Source: CAZTXD01 sp964617995 (GTDB lineage Bacteria > Actinomycetota > Acidimicrobiia > Spongiisociales > ZC4RG35). From it: 17,468 bases of DNA. Numbering within the stretch: position 1 is the stretch's first letter; each line of letters begins with the position of its first letter. A program made the translations under genes and the position numbers. The notes under the pieces were generated by a model. The model was not told the DNA's origin, did no database searches, and saw only the letters and a list, made by a program, of their open reading frames with translations. Positions 1-6,662 of the stretch are shown here, piece by piece. The DNA lies in NCBI GenBank assembly GCA_964617995.1, contig CAZTXD010000070.1:1-17468 (forward strand). Direction: 5' to 3'.

Positions 1-54
1 TGGTGGTCAGGGACGGCGTCGATCCGTCGACCTCCGGTTTTTCAGACCGGCGCT
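1..54 (-). repeat. attL-like direct repeat: 3' end of tRNA-Phe(GAA)
   Basis: The 54 bases are identical to those at 17415-17468. On the minus strand they fold as the 3' part of a tRNA: anticodon stem CCGGT/ACCGG around loop CTGAAAA (anticodon GAA, Phe), variable loop AGGTC, T stem GACGG/CCGTC, acceptor strand CCTGACC, discriminator A and an encoded CCA. The sequence beyond position 54 does not supply a matching D-arm or 5' acceptor strand (GGTCAGG expected), so this copy is a fragment. That is the usual remnant left by integration into a tRNA 3' end. The T-loop reads ATCGACG, with A where T54 is expected. Confidence 0.85.
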
Positions 55-94
55 CCAGACCGTCTACCTGCAGGAACGCCTTCGAATATGTGTC

Positions 95-114
95 TGGGGC
101 AACACTGGGCAACA
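95..114. repeat. Left paired GGGGCAACA repeat (candidate integrase arm site)
   Basis: TGGGGCAACACTGGGCAACA lies 41 bp inside the left tRNA repeat. It contains two copies of a GGGCAACA unit. A near-identical element is at 17278-17298 near the other end. Tyrosine-integrase attachment regions commonly carry short repeated arm-type sites flanking the core, and this placement fits. The role is inferred, and no integrase is present to confirm it. Confidence 0.45.
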
Positions 115-332
115 GTCCAGGGTCACGCGCCAAGGATACTTCCGGCCGTTGAGTCGCCGCCGACGTGAGCACCCGAGAATAAGGCACGGAAGATACTCGT
201 AGTAGTCGCCCTGACTTGATGCGATCGCGCCGAATCTGCTGGACTCACGCAAACGATGCTCGAGTCCATACGAAAGCGCACAGAGAAACGCGTCGGCGAG
301 CTGGTCGGGCGAAGCCGAGATTTGGAAGGGAC

Positions 333-386
333 ATGAGATTCAGCGAAGGGCTTGGTGCATCAGTCTCGTCGGGTCGGATCGCGTGA
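333..386 (+). CDS. Possible 17-aa leader peptide coupled to the hydrolase gene
   Basis: ATG at 333 follows a purine-rich GGAAGGG ribosome site at 324-330, though the spacing is tight. The frame reads MRFSEGLGASVSSGRIA and stops with TGA at 384-386. That stop overlaps the GTG start of the next gene in a GTGA junction (383-386). The hydrolase GTG has only a weak ribosome site of its own, so translation of the leader could deliver ribosomes to it. The peptide has no run of a single amino acid that would suggest classical attenuation. It could also be a chance frame. Confidence 0.35.
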   Translation: MRFSEGLGASVSSGRIA

Positions 387-1351
387 GTCCGATTGACACA
401 TTCAGTGGCCCGGTCAGCTCAGACAGCCTCGGCGTCACACTCATTCACGAACACCTCTTCGTCCGCAACCCTGAATTGGAACTGAACCTGCCTGACCCAG
501 AATGGGACCCAGTTGATGCGGTCGAGGTTGCCGTCACGGGTCTCACGGACCTCCACCAATTGGGGATAGGAACAGTCGTCGACCTCACCGTCCCCGGCTT
601 GGGTCGAGACGTCGGCCTGGTGTCAAGTGTCGCAGAGCGAGTACCTGTCAATCTCATCGCGACGACGGGCTGGTACACCGCAGACGCGCTACCCCCCTAC
701 TTCCGATTCCACGGTCCAGGACGACCAATCGGGGGCGCCGATCCTCTCATCGAGATGTTCGTCACCGATATACGCGACGGCATTTCAGGGAGCAATGTGC
801 GAGCCGGCATGCTCAAAGTGGTCACCGACGCGGACGGGCTGACCCCCGATGTAAAACGCGTTATGGCGGCAGCGGCCGTTACCCACCAGGAGACGGGCGT
901 GGCGATCACCACTCACTCCCACCCCGCTTCGCGCAATGGGATCGAGCAGCAGGACTTTTTCACCAAGCGGGAAGTGCGCCCGGACAGAATCATCATCGGT
1001 CATTCGGGCGACACCGAGGATCTCGACTACCTACGTGAGCTAATGGACAACGGTTCCACCATTGGCATGGATCGTTTCGGTATGGAGCATGTCCTGTCTG
1101 ACGACAGGCGTGTGCGCACCGTGGTCTCGCTCATCGAGCTCGGCTACGTCGATCGCATGGTCCTCTCCCAGGACGCTGCCTTCTACAGCCATGTGACGCC
1201 CCCATCCTGGCGTGCCACCTCAGCGCCACATTGGCGGATGGACAACATCTCACGGCGAATCCTCCCGATGCTCCGAGACGCCGGGGTTTCAGCGGACCAA
1301 ATCACACAGATGATGGTGGACAACCCGCGCCGGCTATTGGAGAGGGCATGA
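383..1351 (+). CDS. Phosphotriesterase-family metal-dependent hydrolase / lactonase
   Basis: A 322-aa cytoplasmic TIM-barrel amidohydrolase of the phosphotriesterase/PLL type. The whole binuclear metal site is visible: HEH at residues 22-24 after strand 1, the bridging Lys145 in GMLKV, His178 in TTHSH, His207 in IIGHSGD and Asp264 in LSQDA. Length and the opening SGPVSSDSLGVTLIHEHL are typical, which supports the GTG start. Natural members mostly hydrolyse lactones; true organophosphate activity is rare. The stop overlaps the dehydrogenase start (ATGA at 1348-1351), so the two are co-translated. A lactone formed from a sugar acid or ring acid oxidised by the neighbouring dehydrogenase would be a sensible substrate. 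That is inference. The family call is firm; the substrate is unknown. Confidence 0.9.
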   Translation: MSPIDTFSGPVSSDSLGVTLIHEHLFVRNPELELNLPDPEWDPVDAVEVAVTGLTDLHQLGIGTVVDLTVPGLGRDVGLVSSVAERVPVNLIATTGWYTADALPPYFRFHGPGRPIGGADPLIEMFVTDIRDGISGSNVRAGMLKVVTDADGLTPDVKRVMAAAAVTHQETGVAITTHSHPASRNGIEQQDFFTKREVRPDRIIIGHSGDTEDLDYLRELMDNGSTIGMDRFGMEHVLSDDRRVRTVVSLIELGYVDRMVLSQDAAFYSHVTPPSWRATSAPHWRMDNISRRILPMLRDAGVSADQITQMMVDNPRRLLERA

Positions 1352-2331
1352 AGGCGGCGTTACTCGTAGAGCCTGGGAAGGTCCTGATCGACGAAGTCGC
1401 CGATCCTGAGCCGGGAGCAGGGGAGGTGAGGATCGCGGTGGGAGGCGTCGGCTTGTGTGGCTCCGACCTGAGTGTCTTTAGCGGTCAATGGCAAGCGCCG
1501 AGCTATCCATGGATCATGGGTCATGAGGCCTTTGGTACCATTGAGGCGCTCGGCTCGGGCGTCTCGCCGGATCGGCTCGGTCAGACCGTCGTGGTCGAAC
1601 CGAATGTGGCTTGCTTCTCCTGCGACCAGTGCGACCGCGGGTGGACCTCGGCCTGCCCAGGACGAGAATCCCTCGGCATGAATCGTCCCGGGGCCCTCGC
1701 CGAGTTTCTGGTCGTCCCCAGTCAGTTCGCCTGGTCCATCTCCGATCTGCCGGCTGAGGATCTCGTTTGCGTCGAGCCCACGACGGTGGTCATGTCGGCG
1801 TTGCGCCGCCTAAGGCAACCACTTCCTGATGCGGCTCTCGTGGTGGGAGTAGGGGCGCAAGGTTTGATGATGTCGCTCGTCATGATGGAACGCGACGTGT
1901 CGGTCTATGCCTACGATCTCAATCCGGAGCGGGTGGCCTTCGCCGCCGAACTGGGTGCCTTCCCGACGCCAGCCGAAGTTGAACGCGCCTTCACGCTCGT
2001 CGTCGACACTGTGGGGTCGCCGGGATCGATGGCCGTGGCACTTGAACACGCCGAGGTCGGTGCAACGGTACTGTGTCTGGGTCTGGACAGTCGCCCCCTC
2101 GACCTCGACGCCCAGACGCTGGTACGTCGACAACTGACCCTGCAAGGGTCCCTCACCTACGACCATCCCGCGGACTTCGAGTCAACAATCGCCCTTATCT
2201 CCGGGGGACGTTTCGCACCGAGACGAATAGTCACCGACGAATACCCGCTGGAAGAGAGCCAGCTGGCATTCGAACGAAGTCGGTCTGCACGAGGAAAGAC
2301 GTGGATCAGCGTCACGACCCAACCGAATTGA
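1348..2331 (+). CDS. Zinc-dependent medium-chain alcohol/polyol dehydrogenase
   Basis: A 327-aa MDR-family dehydrogenase resembling threonine/sorbitol dehydrogenases. Catalytic zinc ligands are Cys37 (GLCGSD) and His59-Glu60 (GHE), with Glu143 as a likely further ligand. The structural zinc lobe has Cys89, Cys92, Cys95 and Cys103. The Rossmann motif is GVGAQG at 167-172. Asp190, at the end of the second strand (YAYDLN), favours NAD over NADP. I place the start at ATG 1348, overlapping the upstream stop by ATGA; a longer frame open upstream of it only overlaps the hydrolase gene. It probably oxidises a secondary hydroxyl of the imported compound or of a lactonase product. The stop codon at 2329-2331 lies inside the operator-like motif that precedes dctP, so the dctP promoter is tucked against this gene. 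Confidence 0.9.
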   Translation: MKAALLVEPGKVLIDEVADPEPGAGEVRIAVGGVGLCGSDLSVFSGQWQAPSYPWIMGHEAFGTIEALGSGVSPDRLGQTVVVEPNVACFSCDQCDRGWTSACPGRESLGMNRPGALAEFLVVPSQFAWSISDLPAEDLVCVEPTTVVMSALRRLRQPLPDAALVVGVGAQGLMMSLVMMERDVSVYAYDLNPERVAFAAELGAFPTPAEVERAFTLVVDTVGSPGSMAVALEHAEVGATVLCLGLDSRPLDLDAQTLVRRQLTLQGSLTYDHPADFESTIALISGGRFAPRRIVTDEYPLEESQLAFERSRSARGKTWISVTTQPN

Positions 2332-2342
2332 CTATATTCATT
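2327..2342. promoter_or_regulatory. Operator/promoter motif upstream of dctP (site 1)
   Basis: ATTGACTATATTCATT is the exact reverse complement of the motif at 14640-14655. It is a 12-of-16 imperfect palindrome (TGA-N6-TCA core). It contains TATATT, a plausible -10 box, and sits about 70 bp before the dctP ATG. A repressor bound here would cover that -10. The element is AT-rich in a GC-rich setting. Confidence 0.55.
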
Positions 2343-2412
2343 ACAGTGCAAGTTGGAGCAGGCTGACAGCGCTGTCGAGTCTCGTTCCATCTGACCTATA
2401 GAAGGAGGAGAG

Positions 2413-3513
2413 ATGAACAGGCGACCACGCATCCTCGCCCTCGCGCTGGCACTGGTACTCGTACTGGCGGCGTGTGGTGGCGACGGCGATGCAGAGGACA
2501 CCACAACCACTGCCGCTGGGACGACCGATACCACCGCGGAAGAACCGACGGACACCACCGAGGCGATGGACACGACGACAACAGCGGTGGAGCAGGCTGA
2601 GGTCGAGATGGTTCTCGCCCACAGCTATCAGGAAGGACAACCGCAGGTGGCTTGCGGTGCCGATGTGATCAAGGAAGTGGCTGAGGGTGCCGGTGTTGGG
2701 CTCACCATCGAGGTATTCGGTGCCAGCGCTCTCGGAGGTGACGCCGACCGCATCGAGTCGGTCATCTCTGGTGACATCGACATCGACATTCAAGGCGCGT
2801 CGGCACTTGCTTCCGTCTATGAGCCCATGGCAGTGGCTGACGGTGCCTTCGTGTTCGACGACAGCGACCACGTGTACAACTTCTTCACCAGTGATGCCTC
2901 CGCCCCGCTCAAGGACGGGTTCTTCGAGGCTACCGGCGTGAAGATCTTGGGCGCTTGGAACACCGGCGCCCGACAGTTCACCGCGAACGTGCCGATTCGT
3001 GAGCCGGAGGATCTGCAGGGGCTTCGCATGAGGTTCCCGCCCTCACCATCGTTCCTGCTGAACGCAGAAGCGATGGGGGCCGAGGCGGTCGAAGTGGCCT
3101 TCGAGGAGCTCTATCTGGCGCTCCAGCAGGGGACGGTCGATGGTCAGGAGAATCCGATCGTCAACATCAACGCGATCAACCTCGACGAGGTCCAGGATTA
3201 CATCAGCCTGTCGGCCCACCAGCTGAGCACGAACCTGATCGTGGTCAACGGGGAAACGTGGGACTCGTTGAGCGCCGAGCAGCAAGAGGCGTTGGCCGCC
3301 GGGGTCGAAGAGGCCATGGTTCAGGAGCCGCAGTGCGCCGCGGAATCGGAGGAGGAGACCCTCGCCGAATGGCGTGACAGTGGTGCCCTGGAGATCGTCG
3401 ACGACGTCAACCGAGACGCGTTCCGAGAAAGGGCCGAGCCCTTCCTGCGGGAGAACTACACGGATGCGCAGATCGAGGTCCTGGAAGCAATCCGTTCCAC
3501 GGCCGGGGGATAG
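2413..3513 (+). CDS. dctP: TRAP transporter solute-binding lipoprotein (DctP family)
   Basis: A 366-aa extracytoplasmic substrate-binding subunit of a tripartite ATP-independent transporter. A strong GAAGGAGG ribosome site precedes the ATG. Residues 1-20 are a lipoprotein signal peptide ending in lipobox LAAC, with Cys21 the lipidated residue. A Thr/Asp/Glu-rich linker (about 22-62) follows, then the DctP domain. Arg207, in GLRMRF, matches the conserved arginine that clamps a substrate carboxylate. The signature LALQQGTVDGQENP is intact. The ligand is therefore probably an organic acid, and no more can be said. A lipid anchor rather than a free periplasmic protein fits a monoderm. It heads a TRAP operon with dctQ and dctM, and a stem-loop after it may set the usual excess of binding protein. 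Confidence 0.93.
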   Translation: MNRRPRILALALALVLVLAACGGDGDAEDTTTTAAGTTDTTAEEPTDTTEAMDTTTTAVEQAEVEMVLAHSYQEGQPQVACGADVIKEVAEGAGVGLTIEVFGASALGGDADRIESVISGDIDIDIQGASALASVYEPMAVADGAFVFDDSDHVYNFFTSDASAPLKDGFFEATGVKILGAWNTGARQFTANVPIREPEDLQGLRMRFPPSPSFLLNAEAMGAEAVEVAFEELYLALQQGTVDGQENPIVNINAINLDEVQDYISLSAHQLSTNLIVVNGETWDSLSAEQQEALAAGVEEAMVQEPQCAAESEEETLAEWRDSGALEIVDDVNRDAFRERAEPFLRENYTDAQIEVLEAIRSTAGG

Positions 3514-3528
3514 ACCCCATCGCGAGAC

Positions 3529-3553
3529 GGTGCCCGGGCTCGGACCGGGCACC
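3529..3553 (+). promoter_or_regulatory. Intra-operon stem-loop between dctP and dctQ
   Basis: GGTGCCCGG (3529-3537) and CCGGGCACC (3545-3553) form a perfect 9-bp stem with a 7-base loop, 15 bases after the dctP stop. No T-run follows, so it is not a classical terminator. Such hairpins between a binding-protein gene and its permease genes often protect the upstream mRNA from decay or cause partial termination. That would give more DctP than DctQM. Confidence 0.6.
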
Positions 3554-3627
3554 ATCCCGCTATCCACACGTTTAATTTGCATGTCTGTTGCGTCGCGTCG
3601 GCCCCGTGGAAGGAGGATGAGCGTCTG

Positions 3628-4266
3628 ATGGCCCAGCACGATGACCTGCCCACAGACGGTGCCGACCAGGCTGACGAGAGTCGACCCGACGCACTTGAGG
3701 CACTCAAGGAAGAGCTCCACGAATTGGAGACTGAGGCACCCGCCGCCGAGCCACCGCTCCTACCGTCACGCGAGCCTATCCGCAGCATCTTTCGGGTACT
3801 CGGTGTGGTCGAACAGGTTCTCGGCTCACTGCTCCTCGTTCTGATTCTCGTCCTCGTATTAGGTCAGGTCGCCATCCGCTATCTACCGGGGTCTGCGCCC
3901 TGGAGCGGTGAGCTCGCCCGCCTCTCCATGGTTTGGGCCACGTTTCTCATGGCCGGTTACCTGGTGGCCTATCCCCCGCATCACATCGCGATTCAGGTCA
4001 TCGACTATGTGGCCAAGGGGCGATGGTTGGCCGGGGCCAAGCTGTTCGTCAACGTGGTGATCCTGGCCACGTGCCTGGTGCTCATGTATGGCGGCTACAC
4101 GTTGGTCACCACCGGTGTCGCCCAGGTCACGCCGGCCGGTGGGCTTTCGATGCGCTTCGTCAATGCCATCCCGCTGGTCGGGCTGGGCCTCGTCGCTTTG
4201 CGAGCCGTTCTCGGGATCGTGGTCAGGGACATACCGTCCCTGCGAAGCGGCGGTGACACCGCATGA
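3628..4266 (+). CDS. dctQ: TRAP transporter small membrane subunit (DctQ family)
   Basis: A 212-aa protein with four hydrophobic segments at roughly residues 64-84, 99-117, 137-157 and 178-200, as expected for DctQ. The WSGELARLSMVWATF stretch (92-106) is the family signature. Residues 1-50 form an unusually long, acidic, hydrophilic N-terminal tail rich in Asp, Glu and Pro, presumably cytoplasmic and possibly coiled around 22-37. I chose ATG 3628 because GGAGG at 3612-3616 lies 11 bases before it; a start near 3577 has no ribosome site. The stop overlaps dctM (ATGA). It scaffolds the large subunit and is needed for transport. Confidence 0.9.
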   Translation: MAQHDDLPTDGADQADESRPDALEALKEELHELETEAPAAEPPLLPSREPIRSIFRVLGVVEQVLGSLLLVLILVLVLGQVAIRYLPGSAPWSGELARLSMVWATFLMAGYLVAYPPHHIAIQVIDYVAKGRWLAGAKLFVNVVILATCLVLMYGGYTLVTTGVAQVTPAGGLSMRFVNAIPLVGLGLVALRAVLGIVVRDIPSLRSGGDTA

Positions 4267-5537
4267 GCCTGGCTGTTCTGATCATCGCGATCATCGTCCT
4301 CTTTCTCCTCCGCGTTCCGATGGCCTTCGCCATCCTCGGCCCCTCTGTCGCCTACTTCCTCGTCGAGGGCAACACGCTGCACCTGGCCGTCCGGCTTGCC
4401 ATGCAGGGAATCGACAGCTGGCCCCTACTCGCCGTACCACTCTTCATCCTCCTTGGCATCGTGGCCACGAGAACGGAGATAGCCGATCGACTCTACGACG
4501 CAGCCGTGCTGTTCCTCGGACCGCTTCGCGCCGGACTGGCATACGTGAACATCGCCGTCAGCCTCGGCTTCTCCTGGATGAGCGGGGCATCGCTGGCCGA
4601 CGCGGCTGGGCTCGGCGCCATCGAGGTCAATCACATGCGCAAGAAGGGCTACCCGGCCGAGTTCTCGGTCGGCCTAAGCGCCAGCTCGGCTCTCATCAGC
4701 CCGATAATGCCTCCCAGCATCCCGGCTGTCGTGTTCGCCTCCGTCGCCGCCGTGTCCACCGGGGCCCTATTCGCAGCCGCTGTTCTTCCAGCGTTCATCA
4801 TGACCCTGGCGCTCGTGGTGCTTGTCTATATCTGGGCGCGGAGACGGCCGGATCTTGTCGGCGACGCGTACGACTGGAGCGAAGTGCGCCGCGCGGGCCT
4901 CCGCGCCTTACCTCCGATGGGCGCACCGGTCATCGTCCTGGGTGGCATCCTCGGCGGCTTCTTCACTCCAACAGAGGCGGCTGGGGTCGGAGCGCTCTAC
5001 ATACTCATGCTGGCGCTGTCGTATCGGACCCTGAGCCTCAAAGACATTGGAATCATCTTTCGGGACACCGCAGTCATCACCGCCCAGATCATGTTCATCA
5101 TCGGCGCCTCTGCGCTGCTCAGCTGGATACTGGCCCGCGAACAGGTTCCGCAGAGAGTTGCCGAGACGCTTGTCGGGCTCACGGACAACCCGTTCGTCTT
5201 CCTGCTCATCATCAACGTTCTGCTCATCTTCCTCGGGATGCTGCTGGAGCCGACGTCGGCGCTAATCATCGTCACGCCGATCCTGCTGCCGGTTGCCATC
5301 ACCTTCGGGGTCGACCCGCTGCAGCTAGGGTCGATCGTCATCTTCAATCTGATGATCGGCCTCATGACGCCGCCGATGGGCGGGGTGATCTTCGTTCTCA
5401 GCTCGGTGACGGAGATCCCACTCGAGCGGGTTTTCAAGGGCGCGGCTATCTACCTACCCGCCATGGTCATCGTCCTGTTGCTCATCACTTACGTGCCCGC
5501 CGTTACGCTTTGGCTGCCTGAGTTGATCGGGTTGTGA
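4263..5537 (+). CDS. dctM: TRAP transporter large permease subunit (DctM family)
   Basis: A 424-aa, very hydrophobic protein with about 11-12 membrane segments, the standard DctM length. Family features include the opening repeat of hydrophobic helices with LRVPMAFAILGPSVAY, PLLAVPLFILLG near residue 60, GASLADAAGLGAIE, and a second-half ITPILLPV and PPMGGVIFV. It forms the sodium-coupled elevator-type permease that takes substrate from DctP. It overlaps dctQ by four bases, so the two are translationally coupled in equal amounts. It is followed 46 bp later by the lyase-like gene. Confidence 0.93.
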   Translation: MSLAVLIIAIIVLFLLRVPMAFAILGPSVAYFLVEGNTLHLAVRLAMQGIDSWPLLAVPLFILLGIVATRTEIADRLYDAAVLFLGPLRAGLAYVNIAVSLGFSWMSGASLADAAGLGAIEVNHMRKKGYPAEFSVGLSASSALISPIMPPSIPAVVFASVAAVSTGALFAAAVLPAFIMTLALVVLVYIWARRRPDLVGDAYDWSEVRRAGLRALPPMGAPVIVLGGILGGFFTPTEAAGVGALYILMLALSYRTLSLKDIGIIFRDTAVITAQIMFIIGASALLSWILAREQVPQRVAETLVGLTDNPFVFLLIINVLLIFLGMLLEPTSALIIVTPILLPVAITFGVDPLQLGSIVIFNLMIGLMTPPMGGVIFVLSSVTEIPLERVFKGAAIYLPAMVIVLLLITYVPAVTLWLPELIGL

Positions 5538-5583
5538 GCGGTCATCCTTGGATGTCCGTATTCCAGAACGCGAGGTCAATCAA

Positions 5584-6387
5584 ATGACGGAGGAAGTGGG
5601 CGCCCACCGAGGGTCCCCGACCGGACAGGCGCACAGAGCGGACGCTTGGTCGAGCGCCATAACGGCGACAACAGATGAACGTGTCTTCGTGCGTGGCGTC
5701 GCCCTCGATGAAGCCATCGGGCGGGAGTCATTCCCTGCCATGCTGCTGAGGCTTTGGCGTGGTGATGCTGCCACGGAGGAGGAGTCTGACCTCCTGGGTG
5801 CCTGTCTAGTGGCAGCCATCGATCACGGCCCCCTCTCCCCCTCGGCGCTAGTCACTCGCACGATCGCTTCGACCCGTGCTGGCCGGATGAATGGACTGGC
5901 CGGTGGCGTCCTGGCTTTCAGCGACTACCACGGCGCGGCAGTTAGTCGTGCGATGCGGATCCTCGCCAGCGCACCAGCGGACGGGGATCTGGAGGACTGG
6001 GCCAATGGAGTGTTCGACACCGAGCGTGCCGGTGGCCGACGTATCCCGGGCATAGGGCACCGCTGGCACCACCGCGATCTCCGCGCTGAGCGGCTCATAG
6101 AAGCTGCCGCAGGGTTGACCGATAGCAGAAGTGACGCTGCTATCCAGGCCTTGGCTGAGAGGGTGAGCCGACACACAGGCAATCCCGCACCGGTGAATAT
6201 CGATGGCGCCCTTGCGGTAGCACTTACAACACTCCGCCTCAATCCCGATTACGGCGACTTTCTGTTCGCCCTAGCCAGGGGCTTCGGACTGGCAGCCCAC
6301 TATGTGGAGGAACAGGAACGCGAACGGACAATGCGGACCATCGACCCAACAGCCGCGCGGTACGACGGGATCGAAATCCCTGATTGA
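5584..6387 (+). CDS. Citryl-CoA lyase / citrate-synthase-like protein
   Basis: A 267-aa protein resembling the short, C-terminal-domain-only branch of the citrate synthase superfamily (citryl-CoA lyase/ACL C-domain type). It is much shorter than a true citrate synthase (370-430 aa). Equivalents of the catalytic residues are His116 in YHGAA, His159 in GIGHR and Asp207 in VNIDGA; DHGPLSPS at 80-87 matches the oxaloacetate-side histidine motif. It could cleave or form a C-C bond next to a CoA thioester. I chose ATG 5584 (GAGG eight bases upstream) over an in-frame TTG at 5548. Being next to the TRAP genes suggests it handles a product of the imported acid. The exact acyl-CoA is unknown. Confidence 0.75.
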   Translation: MTEEVGAHRGSPTGQAHRADAWSSAITATTDERVFVRGVALDEAIGRESFPAMLLRLWRGDAATEEESDLLGACLVAAIDHGPLSPSALVTRTIASTRAGRMNGLAGGVLAFSDYHGAAVSRAMRILASAPADGDLEDWANGVFDTERAGGRRIPGIGHRWHHRDLRAERLIEAAAGLTDSRSDAAIQALAERVSRHTGNPAPVNIDGALAVALTTLRLNPDYGDFLFALARGFGLAAHYVEEQERERTMRTIDPTAARYDGIEIPD

Positions 6388-6392
6388 AGACA

Positions 6393-6415
6393 GGTCGTAG
6401 GGCACAGGTACGACC
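6393..6415 (+). terminator. Stem-loop just after the lyase-like gene
   Basis: GGTCGTA (6393-6399) and TACGACC (6409-6415) pair perfectly around a 9-base loop, five bases after the stop. No T-run follows. It may mark the end of the plus-strand operon as a factor-dependent end or RNA-stability element. Confidence 0.4.
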
Positions 6416-6581
6416 CGAGTTGCCCGGCAGAACCGGCCCCCGGCTGGGCGACAACTTCACCCATCCTTCCCTTCCCAGCAAGCAGCTACCCCGATCGATT
6501 CCTGGGCGTTCAATCGCTCTACGCCCTACCGAAAGCCGACCGCTGCATCACCAACTGTCGCCCGCTCCCCAAGTCACTCGG

Positions 6582-6597
6582 AATGAATATGGTGCTA
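6582..6597. promoter_or_regulatory. Weak operator-like motif upstream of aroKB (site 4)
   Basis: AATGAATATGGTGCTA matches the island motif AATGAATATAGTCAAT at 11 of the first 12 positions, then diverges. TATGGT within it could act as a -10 box for aroKB, placing the transcript start about 60 bases before the gene. The rest of the gap from 6388 to 6662 shows no gene; apart from the hairpin at its start I see nothing else recognisable. Confidence 0.35.
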
Positions 6598-6662
6598 GAG
6601 GCTCGGAACGTCCCCTCGAGAGAGCCAGGCGCTATTGAAGGTCAGGATGCTGGCAGTCGCTG

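Noticed and set aside
84..94. GAATATGTGTC near the left end as a further operator copy
   Set aside because: Only the GAATAT core matches the island motif, which is too short to support.
64..252. 62-codon minus-strand frame next to the left tRNA repeat, considered as an integrase or excisionase remnant
   Set aside because: It is rich in Arg, Ser and Cys, matches no recombinase motif I know and runs through the arm-like repeat; no catalytic Arg, His or Tyr pattern is visible.
3617..3628. Tiny ATG-AGC-GTC-TGA frame before dctQ
   Set aside because: The GGAGG is directly against its ATG with no spacing; the site serves the dctQ ATG at 3628 instead.
4088..5521. 477-codon plus-strand frame across dctQ and dctM
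   Set aside because: Arg-, His- and Pro-rich shadow of the clear dctM reading frame, which has the expected length and membrane segments.
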